64,000 nt of DNA from Pardosa pseudoannulata (GCA_032207245.1 CM063502.1:65848569-65912568); one strand, 5' to 3'; numbered from the stretch's first letter, positions 23,536 to 36,011 are shown. Numbers and translations are program-made. Notes: a model not told the origin generated them from the sequence alone.

Positions 23536-24539
23536 ATTTTAATCTCTTGCTTTTAACTGAGGAAAACTGCGCTTAAAACAATTACTTGGGATGACGTCAC
23601 ATTGCTAGAAATATTGCTTATTCCACTTAGTTATGATGCGATAAATTAAAAAATTAATCGTTTGCGTTTAACCGGGGAAAATAATGCTTGAAATAATGAT
23701 ACAAAATACTCGAATAAGGGGGAAGGAATGGATTTAGAACGTTAAAAATTTACAAAAACCTTCCCAGGGATATACCTAAGAATTTCCCAAATTTTCACGG
23801 CGATTGGATGCATGGTTTTTGAGTCTATAGAGTACAGGCAGACACAAATTAATTTTTATATATATAGATTTATTAAAAATAAAGGGAGATTAGGGTATGT
23901 TTTCCTAAACTGTTTTAGTAAACTGGTGATATAGTTTTATAGGTTTAAAACAATTTATTACATTTTTATATTTTTTTTCTAATACAAAAGTGTGTACACG
24001 TATGCCGCTAAAAGGAATTTTATATAAAAAGCACAGTAGAGCTATAATAATTCTAAATAAACTATGTTTATCTAAAAGATACTTGCCGGAATTTCCAAGA
24101 AGATGTAAATAAATCAGTTTCATAATTTAGGTCATAATTCTAATTTAAAATCTTTTTTCCCGAACAGACATTATTAAAACGTAATATAAAAGCTTGCATA
24201 ATATATTCTTCCCAACACGCCTATTCATGAGTGATAACTTCCCTATCTGACGTTATTCTACAAATTTCTTAAGGATAAAATACAAAGCAGGAGTGAATAA
24301 ATATAGTCCAAATTGTGTTGCACACGCTTTCCTTTATTTAATAGATTGATGCTTCGTATTCTTTCAGTCTTAACATGTATTTGCATATAAATAAGGTTGT
24401 TAATTAAATCTTAAACAACGGAAAACTCAAGGGATTTTCTACTCAGGCCTCTCTTGATGTCAATCTTAAGCACAAAGTAGCTAGGGAATTTCGGTACAAA
24501 AGAAGTTCAATTAAAAGTGCTTAAACAAGGGAATACACG
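23536..24539. other. AT-rich DNA with a retroelement-tail-like motif
   Basis: Near 23780-23870 the text TTTTGAGTCTATAGAGTACAGGCAGACAC leading to TATATATATAG is similar in style to 3' ends of common arthropod retroposons (GTTTTTGAGT...ACAGACAGAC). The rest (to 24539) contains no recognised feature. An octamer ATTTGCAT-like site occurs near 24380. Confidence 0.3.
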
Positions 24540-25091
24540 GTAAATGTTGAGTGAGCAAATAAAATGAAAATTTTAACTCTTGTTTTACTTGATATGACAA
24601 TGAAGTTACGTTTTTTTAGGGAGGAAGGAGATCAATTTTAATCTAATTCTGTCGTCAGTTTTAGAAACAGGTGAAAATTCGGATTTATACCGTTTTACAT
24701 TTGGAAGAGATGAAATATCTAAGAACATTTCTGAAAGAATTTAAAAGTCATTAATTTAGACAGGAATTGTCTTTTAAACAATTTATTCAATGCTGTAATG
24801 TTCTTTAGATTTCACTTAGCAGTTTAATTAAGACAGTTATTGTTAAGTTTAATTTTTATTTCCTGTTAAGCTAAACAAATGTGAATAATTTCAATTTCTT
24901 ATATTGTAAACAAATGAGTAATACGAGGATTTATGTTATTGATTTCAAAAGAATATCTTGAAAATATTTTTGAAAATTTCACAAGCCATTAAATTAAAAA
25001 GGGACAGTTATTACTACGTTTAAATTTTGCTTCTATTAAGCTAAGCAGATGTGAATATTTCCGTAATTAATTTTCTATATCGTAAACAGAT
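24540..25091. repeat. Degenerate flanking copies of the 431-bp family
   Basis: 24553-24700 resembles 27468-27600 (AAATAAAATGAAAAT..., GATATGACA...GAAGTTA versus GATAAGACATCGGAGTTA), and 24830-25090 resembles worn versions of the adjacent monomers (TTATTACT, AAACAGATAT). Confidence 0.55.
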
Positions 25092-27470
25092 ATATGAGTA
25101 ATTTTAATGAACTGATAGCGTTTTTTGATTTGAAAAGATTCATGAGTCATCAAATTGGGAAGCAACTTTTAAATAACTTATTCATCGTTATCAATTTCTT
25201 AGATTTCTTTCAAAAATATGAGAGATAGTTATTACTCTTAAATTTAAATTATATGGCCTATTTACACATACAATCTTGAATAATATTCTCATTAACTTCC
25301 TGTATCACAAACGTATATAAGCAGCAGTAGTGTGTTGAAAATTTAATTAACTAGGTTTTTCTTTTAGAGTGGGAATTATGTCTGTTTGATAAATATAACA
25401 CTTTTCGTAGCATTTTATGAATAGAATTTTGCAGACAAAATATATGTTAATACACAGCAAATATTTAATGATCAAATAAAATGAAAATGATATGAGTATA
25501 TTAGATATGAGATGATATAATGATATGAGTAATTTTAATGAACTGATAGCGTTTTTTGATTTGAAAAGATTCATGAGTCATCAAATTGGGAAGCAACTTT
25601 TAAATAACTTATTCATCGTTATCAATTTCTTAGATTTCTTTCAAAAATATGAGAGATAGTTATTACTCTTAAATTTAAATTATATGGCCTATTTACACAT
25701 ACAATCTTGAATAATATTCTCATTAACTTCCTGTATCACAAACGTATATAAGCAGCAGTAGTGTGTTGAAAATTTAATTAACTAGGTTTTTCTTTTAGAG
25801 TGGGAATTATGTCTGTTTGATAAATATAACACTTTTCGTAGCATTTTATGAATAGAATTTTGCAGACAAAATATATGTTAATACACAGCAAATATTTAAT
25901 GATCAAATAAAATGAAAATGATATGAGTATATTAGATATGAGATGATATAATGATATGAGTAATTTTAATGAACTGATAGCATTTTTTGATTTGAAAAGA
26001 TTCATGAGTTATCAAATTGGGAAGCAACTTTTAAATAACTTATTCATCGTTATCAATTTCTTAGATTTCTTTCAAAAATGTGAGAGATAGTTATTATTCT
26101 TAAATTTAAATTATATGACCTATTTACACATACAATCTTGAATAATATTGTCATTAACTTCCTGTATCATAAACTTATAAAAGCAGCAGTAGTGTATTAC
26201 AAATTTAATTAACCCTTACTTTGGCTAAGTCTGGCCGCTACACCGGACATGTATATTTATAACTACTATATAAGATAATTGTCAGTGTTCGCCACAGTGG
26301 ACATTAATTATCTCAAAAATAAAAAATGATATATTTTTTTTTATTTATTTTACAGAGATCCTAATGTCTATACAGACATGGGAAAATAACAGAAATTAAA
26401 AAATATTTGAAAAAAAAAACATCTTGTCAAATTAAGGGTTAACTACGTTTTTCTTTTAGAGTGGGGATTCTATATGTTTGATAAATATAACACTTTTGCT
26501 AGTATTTTATAAATAGAATTTTGTAGAAAAATATATGTTAATACACAGCAAATATTTAATGATCAAATAAAATGAAAATGATATCAGTATATCAGATATG
26601 AGATTATATAATGATATGAGAATGATAGAAATGATATGAGTAATTTTAATGAACTGATAGCTTTTTTTGATTTGAAAAGATTAATTAGTCATCAAATTGG
26701 GAAGGATCTCTTATAAATAACTTATTCATCATTATCAATTTCTCAGATGTCTTTCAAAAATATTAGATATGGTTATTATTCTTAAATTTAAATTTCATGA
26801 CCTATTTACTCATACAAACTTAAATAATATTTTCATTAACTTCCTATATTATAAACGTATATAAGCAGCAGTAATATGTTGAAAATTTAATTACTACGTT
26901 TTTCTTTTAGAGTGGGAATTCTATCTGTTTGATAAATATAACACTTTTGCTAGTATTTTATAAATAGAATTTTGTAGAAAAATATATGTTAATACACAGA
27001 AAATATTTAATGATAAAATAAAATGAAAATGATATAAGTGTTTGAGATATGAGATTATATAATGATATGAGAATGATAAATGATATGAGTAATTTTAATG
27101 AACTGATAACTTTTTTTGATTTGAAAAGATTAATTAGTCATCAAATTGGGAAGGATCTCTTATAAATAACTTATTCATCATTATCAATTTCTTAGATTTC
27201 TGTCAAAAATATTAGAGATGGTTATTATTCTTAAATTTAAATTTCCTGACCTATTTACTCATACAAACTTGAATAATATTTTCATTAACTTCCTATGTCA
27301 TAAACGTATATAAGCAGCAGTAGTTTGTTGACAATTTAATTAAATAAGTTTTTCATTTAGAGTGGGAATACTATCCGTTTGATAAATATAACAATTTTGC
27401 TAGTACTTTATGAATAGAATTTTGTAGACAAAATATATGTTAGTACACAGTAAATATTTAACGGTCAAAT
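25092..27470. repeat. Tandem array, 431-449-bp unit, five copies
   Basis: ATATGAGTAATTTTAATGAA begins copies at 25092, 25523, 25954, 26633 and 27082. Copies 1 and 2 appear identical over essentially the whole 431 bp. Copy 3 differs slightly, and copies 4 and 5 are more diverged and about 449 bp long. The spacing from copy 3 to copy 4 (679 bp) is explained by a 226-bp element plus a 4-bp target duplication. Each copy begins with small ATATGAG/ATGATAT repeats. A 75-codon minus-strand frame repeated in two copies is a by-product of the repetition. Confidence 0.97.
26213..26438. mobile_element. piggyBac-type MITE (226 bp) in a TTAA site
   Basis: The element is bounded by TTAA on both sides (26209-26212, 26439-26442) and has inverted ends CCCTTACTTTGGCTAAG and, on the opposite strand, CCCTTAATTTGACAAGA (14 of 17 match). 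The sister monomers at the corresponding position (for example near 25779) carry a single TTAA and no insert, giving a direct empty site. TTAA targets and CCC-initial termini are hallmarks of the piggyBac superfamily. With no coding capacity it is a non-autonomous MITE. Confidence 0.88.
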
Positions 27471-27580
27471 AAAATGAAAATATTAAATATTGCTTTAACT
27501 GATAAGACATCGGAGTTAAGTTTATCTTTACAGAAAAGGAAGATTGATTCTAATTGAATTCTATAGCTAATTTTACGTAA

Positions 27581-28060
27581 AGGTAAAAACTTGGATTTAT
27601 CATATTTTTGGCTTGAAATAGATAAATAATATTTTTGAAAGAATTTATATGTCATTATCCAATATTTATTCATCACTATAACATCCTTTACAATTCTCTC
27701 AAAAGTATTATTAAGGTAGTTTTCATTCTTGCATTTAAATTTTACTGCCTGTTTACAAAAACAAATTTAGGTGTAGTGTTCTATATTTCAAACAGATATG
27801 AGTATCAGTAGAATGTTAGAAGGTAAAAATTTGGATTTATGATATTTTTGACTTCAAATAGATAAATAATATTTTTGAAAGAATTCATATGTCATTATCT
27901 ATTATTTATTCATCATTATAACATTCTTTTCAATTCCCTCAAAAGTATTATTAAGGCAGTTTTTATTCTTGCATTTAAATTTTACTGCCTGCTTACAAAA
28001 ACAAATTTAGAAGTAGCTTTCTATATTTCTAACAGATATGAGCATAAGTAGAATGTTAAA
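27581..28060. repeat. Tandem duplication, 240-bp unit, two copies
   Basis: AGGTAAAAACTTGGATTTAT at 27581 recurs as AGGTAAAAATTTGGATTTAT at 27821, and the whole 240 bp align with scattered substitutions (GAATGTTAGA / GAATGTTAAA at the ends). Confidence 0.92.
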
Positions 28061-28199
28061 AAATTTAAGTTTTCCTTTCGAGATAAATTTCTAAGTGTTA
28101 TCTAATTTTAATACATTTGTTACTATTTTTTGTTAATGGTAGTATGCCGATAACCCTGAAAAGAAACTTTTTGTAAGTATTTCTTTATTTGACCCGTGT

Positions 28200-28690
28200 G
28201 TTTAAGGTGTCATTATTTGTTAGTAAACTAAAAAGTAACACGGGTTTAACCCATTAGGATTTTTCTATGCAGTTATCAAGAAAATTGTTTTTGTTGGCAA
28301 GGTTAAAAAAGTTTACGAATGATTCGTTAGCTCATTCTCTCTGTTTATTACTGGTTATCACATGAGCTGTACGAAAGTGACAACGTTAATCTATTCTTGT
28401 TTATGGTGTCATGTGTTAGTACACCGAAGAGTAACACATTTACATTCATTTTGCCTTACACATGTAGTTACTAACAACATTCTTGTCGAAGTTGAAAAAT
28501 TTAAGTCAGATCTACTAAGAATTTTTATGTGTCTACCATGAGCTATAACATGAGTTACACGAATTAAAAAAAAAGACACAATTCGATTACTTATGCTGAC
28601 GGTGTTATGTGCCAGTACACCAAAAAGTAAAATAGTTATAGCCTATTTTGCTTTCTCTTTGCAGTTATTCCCAAGAATGGAGTTGTTTAT
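28200..28690. repeat. Degenerate tandem repeat, about 196-bp period, three copies
   Basis: GGTGTCATTATTTGTTAG (28207), GGTGTCATGTGTTAGTACACC (28404) and GGTGTTATGTGCCAGTACACC (28601) each lead into AAAGTAACAC-like and GCAGTTA(T/C) sequence. Similarity is low but colinear. Confidence 0.7.
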
Positions 28691-28975
28691 TTACAGTAAT
28701 TTACAAGTTCTTTCAAAAGGGGCTTTAAAACCAAGAATTGGTATGAATTTGTCTATGAATAATTTAATATCACGAATGGCTGTATTTGGGAACGCATGAG
28801 CTGCTACTAAAATAAATTTCCCGTCATGTGAGCACTGAAAGTTTAATACAAACGTTAAGGGGCGTAACATGTTTAAAGAAATATTTACTTTAAAAAGCTA
28901 AAAAAGAATAAAGATTTTCTCCCTATTTAATAAAAAGTAACAAGAAAATTTACTTTACATGTCATGTCTTTTTTT

Positions 28976-29553
28976 TTTCGATAAAAAATGAAGAAGAAAG
29001 GAGGAAAAAATTATTCTATGAGAAAAGCAAATGAATACAGCGATAGTGTAATGTATTTTAGATTTTAGAAGAGTAGATGACAAATATTAGAAAAAGTATC
29101 ATTTAAGCGGCAAAAGTTTATTTTTTATTCAGAAAGTATCACTGCGAATTTCTATTTCTCATAAGTTTAATTGATCATGTTCGGAGAAAATGTGTTTGCA
29201 TATTACTTCTTTTCTTTAAGTTAAAGGATCTGTAATAGAAGAAAAAAGAGGAACAAACCATTTTTAGTGCATAAATATTGCAGTGGATTTCTATTTTACA
29301 TTGTTTTCATTATTCTTATAGAAAAAATGTGTTGTAAGTTTTCCCCTTTTCTTTTCTTTAATTGATTCAGTTCGCAGTAAAATAAAAACGAAGAAAGGAG
29401 TTATTCTGTGAATAAAACAAATAAATAAAGCAGTAGTTTAATGTGTATTAAATGTTAGTAGAGTATCTTTCGGGAGGAAAAAGTTTATTTTTTAGTGTAA
29501 AAATATTGCTGTATATTTCTATTTCTCATTGTTTTTATTGATCTTGAAGGAAC
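28976..29553. repeat. Degenerate direct repeat, roughly 370-400-bp spacing
   Basis: 28990-29185 (GAAGAAAGGAG...TTATTCT...AAAGTTTATTTTTTA...TTTCTATTTCTCAT) is matched by 29390-29550 in the same order, with indels. A third, shorter echo lies near 29280. Confidence 0.65.
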
Positions 29554-29559
29554 ATATCG

Positions 29560-30120
29560 GATAAAGCGGCTGTAAAGAAGAGCTCGTCTTATGCTATTTT
29601 CAGTTTTATGGATAGAGTGGGAAATACATTGCCTATCAGTGTCTACAAATTTCGCGTAGCAGCTGGAAAAGGGGGTCAGAAACACCACTGCCGAAACTTC
29701 CTTTTTGCCTCGTAACCACGCTAATGCGACAGTCGAAGTTGCATGATGGGAAATCAAAACGTCATCACCTTGCTCCATTTAGAACGAAATAAATTGTGAG
29801 TGGAATTGGGTTCCGGAGGGGGACGCAGAAGCTTCTACTGAATCTCTTTCCTCTCTCTATATTCCCTCGTTCCTGCCATTTCCTGCCATCTCTTTTCTAT
29901 GAAATTCATGATAAACGTCCAGGTGAAAATTCGTTGCGCCATCTGGTGATATATATCGATACTACCTTGAGTGATACCAAAAGAATGAAAAGAAGTTTGC
30001 CATTGTTGCACTGCACCACAGATCCAAACCAAATCTTAGGGTCCAGCCCCCCTGGAAAATATGAATTAACCATGATAAAGGAAGAAAATTCAGCTATGTA
30101 AAAAAGGAATTTTACACTCT
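29560..30120. promoter_or_regulatory. GC-richer island with a CTCF-like motif
   Basis: Composition is markedly less AT-rich than on either side and open frames overlap on both strands (for example 29485-29778 minus, 29796-30101 plus), but none shows a recognisable domain. At 29936-29949 the plus-strand text GCGCCATCTGGTGA reads TCACCAGATGGCGC on the minus strand, 13 of 14 matches to the CTCF core CCASYAGRKGGCRS. CTCF is conserved across bilaterians, so an insulator or architectural site is possible. Confidence 0.4.
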
Positions 30121-30461
30121 AGAGGATTATTTCTGACTCAGTTTTATTTTACTAAAAAATTTCACTGTGTGTTTTCTTAACCAATTGCATTAATCTGGCT
30201 AACTGACGAATATCGCATGTCTAATCTTGATATAAGTTACACTGCTGAAACCTTTTCTTTCACTTTTCTTTTCCCGATCACTAGTCAATTAAATTAAATC
30301 TTCGTAAATACATAATAGTAACTTTCTGTGCATTGTTCTAAATTATGAATCTATATTGATAAGATATATAAGGTCTAAATGATCCATATTGATAAGGGAC
30401 AGCTATATGCTATCTTTCCCGTTAGCAGCTAATACACCAGAACTGGTTCTGAATTATATAT

Positions 30462-30835
<374 letters not shown>

Positions 30836-30890
<55 letters not shown>
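30836..30890. repeat. (TA)n microsatellite
   Basis: Uninterrupted TA run of about 54 bp. Confidence 0.95.
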
Positions 30891-30891
<1 letters not shown>

Positions 30892-32621
30892 GCCAAATGG
30901 AAGGGTAATCTCTTGCAATTCCATTGCAACCTTGCAACCTTGCAGCCTTGATTTAATCATACTTAAAAAAAACTTTCACCTGTGTGACGAGGTATGTGTG
31001 AAAAGTGGACTGTTTTAGTTATTACTTTGCGAGATCTAGAAAAATAGAGGTAGGGAGCCATGAAAGAATATTGTGCTTAGGGTCTTAGACTGTTTAGTTT
31101 AGGACCTGAATGCACATTTTCTATTCGGCTGACTTTCTCTTTAATATAAAAACAGTAGGATTTGCTCTGTTGCTATTTCGATTTATCTGTCCTCAGAAAT
31201 TAAGCTGTACCCCCTTATTATTTTCTATTTCAGGGATTATCAACCACAGTTGCCTTTAAAGCACTATTAGAAGAGGCTTGGATTCAGAAAGTTAACTCTA
31301 CACAGTATTTCGTTTCAGTGAAAAATTCGCCAGCTACTATAATGAGCCCTGACTTCTAAGGTTTCCCACAAAATTACGAAAATGCTCATTTTGAAGCAAT
31401 GTAGTTTTTTTCTTTTGGTAAAATGCTTGTATTTCTTAAAAAAAATTTTCCTTTCCCGAATTTTTTTAATCAGTGGGTTTTTACAATCGCATTAAATTTC
31501 AATTAAAGGAATACACCTGAATTGACGGTTAGTGTAGCTCCCTTTTTGAAGACTAAATTGATAAATACTCATTTGTTCTAACAACTCCCCATTATATAAT
31601 TTTTAAAACATATATTGACTTTCCATTTTTTGATAGTAGGCTTTACTAACGTATAAAAATTTAACTAATGGGGTATACCTGAATTGAAGGTTATGTATGA
31701 CTACCTTCCCAATAAGAAAACTGAATTACATAGGTGTTTAACAGTTGTAACAAATCTTTCAGGTAGTAGGTAGATATTTAAAGATTATATTGCTGCCCCT
31801 GAGTATCGAAATCACATGTATATTTTGTGAGTGACAGTAATTTTATTCATATCTCTTACTAAAATCGTTATATTGTGCAAATTTGTGTAAACCCTCACAA
31901 TAGTCAATGTTTATTTGATTAAATAACCCAAATTAGTAGGAATATTTGCTATTTATAAAGCTTCGTGATTCAGTAATTAGGCATAAAATACAATAAAGAA
32001 CAAATAATGAAGTTTTGGTTCTGCAAAGGTTATATTAATAAGGTATAATAAAATGCTGAAATATAACCGGCTTCAAAATAGTATGTTCCTTTAACTCTTA
32101 TTTACACAAAAATACTATAGTTTTTCCCTTTAGGGATTTTGTTTGGAAAAAATAACAAGAAATGGGGAAAATTTCATATAATTATTGCTTTCAAGGTTAA
32201 CTTCAAGTTTTAACACTAATATAACTTAAAACAATATTATGCTTCGCTATACATGAATTCGGAGAAGGGTTTAAATATTGATTTTTATGTAGTTTTACTT
32301 ACTCTCATTCTGACCTCAACTATTTATAGCATAACTTCATGAGCAGAGTTCAAAAGGTACTTTTTGGTACGTGTAGTACCAATTCATATATTTTTTCTTC
32401 TACCGGTCAAATATATGCAAACTATACGAAAAACTGTTATTACACGTATTCAAACTGGAGAAGATATAAAATGTTATTAAAATGATTAAAATTTTCCTGG
32501 ATAAAAAGATATTTATGCAACTCTTAATTTTCCTCAACTTTTATTTTTGAAACAAGCATGCTATTTATTGTTTTTTTTTTCAGTATAAATATGTATGGAT
32601 TTGTCTAAATATACACGTTTA
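30891..32621. other. AT-rich DNA with a weak 160-bp duplication
   Basis: No gene. GGAATACACCTGAATTGACGG (31508) and GGGGTATACCTGAATTGAAGG (31670) begin two loosely similar segments about 162 bp apart. Confidence 0.45.
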
Positions 32622-32635
32622 TTTTTATTATTTTG

Positions 32636-32790
32636 GTTTGGAGAATTACGGTCTATTGTTTCACTACACGAGGTCTAATAAGACCGGTTACCTACTGTTT
32701 AAAGCTGATTCCGAACGGCTAAAACATTCATGCCACCAGTGAGATTCAAACCCGCGAACAGCAGCACTCTACCATTTGTCCATCGTTCAA
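32636..32790 (-). mobile_element. tRNA-derived SINE, diverged copy
   Basis: Same family as 2547-2723. Plus strand begins GGTTTGGAGAATTACGG and ends in the tRNA-like head (GATTCAAACCCGCGAAC, ACCATTTGTCCATCGTTC). The B box carries one substitution. Worn target duplications TTTTTATTATTTTGG (32622-32636) and CTTTTACTACTTTG (32791-32804) flank it. Confidence 0.8.
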
Positions 32791-33239
32791 CTTTTACTAC
32801 TTTGATTAGAATGATTACGTATTTATTACTATTAATTAATTAGAAAGCTTTGCTATGTTTTGACAAATTTGAAATTTACATGTTTCCTAAAGAAATTTGT
32901 AAAGCTAAAAATACTTTGAAAACCATTGCTGCAAAATCTATTAAAAAAGTCTGCTGCCTCGTGTATTCAGTATGAACAAAATAAAGAAACATTAACAGTA
33001 GAGAACATTTTAAACATAATGATTATTAATTTTATTCGGTTACTTCGAAAAGTTTGTTTCTTGGAGCTAGTGGTTACAAAAAAATTAAGAAATGACAATC
33101 ACATTGCTGAGAATCGTCTAATAAAAAATAACGTAGAAAATTCTTTACCAATGTTATTCGGGAATAATTAAAATATTTTTAATAAATTTGTTGCTGGAAT
33201 AAATAATATTTTAAATTCTAAATTGAGTTCTTTAATTGT
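32791..33239. other. AT-rich DNA, nothing recognised
   Basis: An 81-codon stop-free frame (32926-33171) starts at a non-ATG codon and shows no domain. Confidence 0.45.
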
Positions 33240-34420
33240 TCAGTAAAATTTTACAAGCGTACCCTTTCTTCAATGATTTTAATCATATCACTACTGTATC
33301 ATAAAAAATAAAAATACCATAAAAAATGAGGTTAAAAAATCTTCTTTTTTAAAGTTATTTACTTAGCGCCTTCTCTATTAATTTATTCTCGACACTATCA
33401 TTCTGTTTAAATTCTATCAAGTTTTTAATTAAAAACATGCGATAAGATATGATTAAACATTTCCTTAACACTGTAACCTTAATTAGCAAATTGGAATGTA
33501 TGGAAATATTTAAAAATATTAATAATAAATTGAAAGCTGAAAAAAATCTAGAGTTTTAATATTCCACTGTCATGTTTTATTTTCTAAAATATTCTCAAAA
33601 CTTTTAAGTTTACCAGTTCTTGAATGATTTTAATGCCATCACTGTTGATAAGTTATACAATAAAAAATGAATTGAAATAAAATCTTGATTTAAAATTCAC
33701 TTTACCACTATATATATTAATTTAGGCTCAACAATATCATTCTACTAAAATTCTATCAGTTTTTTAATTAAAAGGAGACGATAGGATGAAATAACACTTT
33801 TAATCAACACGGCAGCATTTATTGAGCTTTTAAAATTTATTGCATATCATGGAACTGATTAAGCATTGAATAATGACCTTGTGTGTTTATAAACTAGTTT
33901 AATTTTTTTTTTGCTGTTTTGAATATACTTTTCATCTCAACACTTGAATGCACTTTATTAAGCATCACATGTGAAAATTGTTAAAAGATTGAAAGTGTAA
34001 TATTAGGTAAACAATATGTCATTTATGTGTCATGCTCGTTTTATTTTTATTAGGTTTTTCTTTTTATTATAAATGACTATGCATAAAAAATCGCATATAC
34101 TTTATATCTATTTACCTGGAGGCTGATAGTCTCATTAGTTCTTGTGTATTATAGATGTGTATACAGAAACTTATTTTCATTAAAAGAATTATAAAATAAT
34201 AAATGTAATATTGGTGATAGTAAATAAAAATATCAACGATTTAAATCGTTTTTGAAGTAATACTTATCTGATCTATTTAGACCAGATATATTCTAAAGCT
34301 TTCAAAAAATGTTAAATATGAAGAAAGTTACTTTCTTGTTCCATACTTGCTCTCTAATAATCTGTAATACTTGCCCCATATTAATCTACACACACACACA
34401 TACACACAAGCATATATATA

Positions 34421-35114
34421 TGAAGAGTAATCAAAACGTAACGTTTCAAAGCTTATATTCCTGGAGTTTCCGTCTGTTGTAGAAATATTGGTTGTGTGCG
34501 GTAATTCTAATGCATACAATCGACAACTGTGTAGATGTTCAGACACCTTCGACCTACAATGCTATTTTGAAGTTAACACAATGGCGACTAGTTTAAAAAA
34601 CTGGTTTCGCAAAGAAATCCACTCAGTTATTTGCATACTGTGGGAGAAAAGTGTAAAAGAGGGTGAAATTCACCGGAAGCTGGTAAAAATTTACAGAGGG
34701 TGTGTAACATCTCATCAAAATGTCACAGAATGGATGCCAAAAGTTTGAGGCCGGTAGAGAAAAGATCACTAACAAATGCTGGGATATCATTGACCAATCT
34801 TCTTAAGGATTGGACCTCGTTCCATGCGACTTTCCCTTTTTCCCTTGCTTGAAAGAGCTCTTAGGAGGCCAAGGATTCGCTTCATAAAAGGAATTGAAAT
34901 AAATCGCGGCAATGTGGCTGAACACTCACGGGCAATTTACCAGGAGGGAATATTCTAACTTATCCGACGAAGCAACAAGTACTAACGATTATATGATTAC
35001 TATGTCAAAAAATTACCTCATGTATGGGCTATCAGTTCACTGTGTTATTTGTATGAAATAATGTGTTCACGTTTCACTGCAAGCTTTGTAACCTTACTTT
35101 TGGATTACACCTTG
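34421..35114 (+). mobile_element. Internally deleted mariner-type element (694 bp)
   Basis: Terminal inverted repeats of 34 bp at 34421-34454 and 35081-35114 match at 26 of 34 positions (inner end CAAAGCTT identical). TA dinucleotides flank both sides (34419-34420, 35115-35116), the expected target duplication. Full mariner elements are about 1.3 kb, so roughly half the element is missing. The transposase relic inside is described separately. The left TIR directly abuts a CA/TA microsatellite (34388-34420). Confidence 0.92.
34581..35025 (+). pseudogene. mariner transposase relic, HTH domain joined to C-terminus
   Basis: ATG at 34581 starts the paired-like N-terminal helix-turn-helix domain of mariner transposases (SLKNWFRKEIHSVICILW, EGEIHRKLVKIYRG, VTEWMPK). 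A single extra A near 34741 then shifts the frame to KFEAGREKIT, which is the expected continuation. The sequence then jumps, by internal deletion, to the catalytic C-terminus: DLVPCDFPFFPCLKELLGG from 34813, containing the third aspartate of the DD34D triad (CDF). Further relics are IYQEGIF-stop-LIRRSNK and LYDYYVKK, the usual ending of the family. At least three in-frame TAA codons, the frameshift and loss of the first two catalytic aspartates make it inactive. Confidence 0.9.
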
Positions 35115-35564
35115 TAAAAGAGAGTGTCTTTTTGTTTGTGTTTTATACAAATTCATACGGGTTGTCGTAGAGTCACCAAATTTTCGAAAGACATTATTTG
35201 ATATCCCCAGACGGTCACTCGATATTGATATTAAATTCTATACCAACCATTGTATCACGTGATATGATAGTATAATAGACATTAATGCTGACGGTCGATG
35301 GCAGATGCCAGTGTATGAATGTTATTGTTATATTTTACGTCGTGAAAAACTAGGTTATTTAATTCGTAACTTAGAGAACAGTAATTTATGCTCAATTGTA
35401 TGGAAGAAATTTAATAAGAGAAAAATATTGCTGATCTCATCATGTGTGTTCTAAAACGCAAACAAAAATTTATTAAACAAATATTTAATAGTTCGACCAT
35501 ATCTGGGATACCCTGTGTCTTTGAAATAGGTAATTTATAGATCTTATAATCCACATCTTCCTGC

Positions 35565-35708
35565 TCCGTACGATGGCCGAATAGAAAAAAGTTTGTGGGT
35601 TTCCGTGGTTTGCATTGATTAACCGTTCAGAATCAACTTTAAGCAGTAAGTCGCGGTCTTACGAAACCTCGTGTAACAAAACAGTAGACCATAGTAATCC
35701 GAACCAAA
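35565..35708 (+). mobile_element. tRNA-derived SINE, deleted copy
   Basis: Plus-strand copy of the same family: tRNA-like start CGTACGATGGCCGAA, a deletion through the anticodon region, TTTGTGGGTTTCCG in place of the B box, then the family body (GTCGCGGTCTTACGAAACCTC) and tail CGAACCAAACTT. Confidence 0.75.
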
Positions 35709-35830
35709 CTTGCAATATATCGTAATCTAAATTGAAATAAATACAAAAAACTAATTAGGTGATTTTCTAATAGTTTCATTTGAGTTTAATCTTATTAGTT
35801 CTGTGTCACAGAGTGTTAATTTTTAGAAAG

Positions 35831-36011
35831 TTTTTTTGGTTTGGTTTGGAGGGCTACGGTCTACTGTTTTGCACACGAGAGCTAATGAGACCGGGACCTA
35901 CAACTTAAAGCCGATTCCGAACGGCTACAAACATCCATGCCCGCAGCGGGATTCGAACCCACGAACTCCGGTTTCAAAGAGCAGCGCTCTACCATTATGC
36001 CATCGTTCGGC
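35831..36011 (-). mobile_element. tRNA-derived SINE, well-preserved copy with target-site duplication
   Basis: The best-preserved copy in the window: minus-strand head GCCGAACGATGGCATAATGG with an A-box-like TGGTAGAGCGC, perfect B box GGTTCGAATCC, family body and AAACCAAACC tail. The flanks are AATTTTTAGAAAG (35818-35830) and AATTTTCAGGAAG (36012-36024), 11 of 13 matching. A 64-codon plus-strand frame that reads RDSNPRTPVSKSSALPLCH is the antisense of the tRNA-like head, a well-known false gene prediction. Confidence 0.93.

Noticed and set aside
23780..23870. Retroposon-like 3' tail (TTTTGAGTCTATAGAG...)
   Set aside because: Similar in style to common arthropod repeat ends, but with no coding remnant or target duplication I could not assign it to a family.
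25347..26005. Identical 75-codon minus-strand frames in two places
   Set aside because: They repeat only because the 431-bp monomer is duplicated. They are disrupted in the other monomers.
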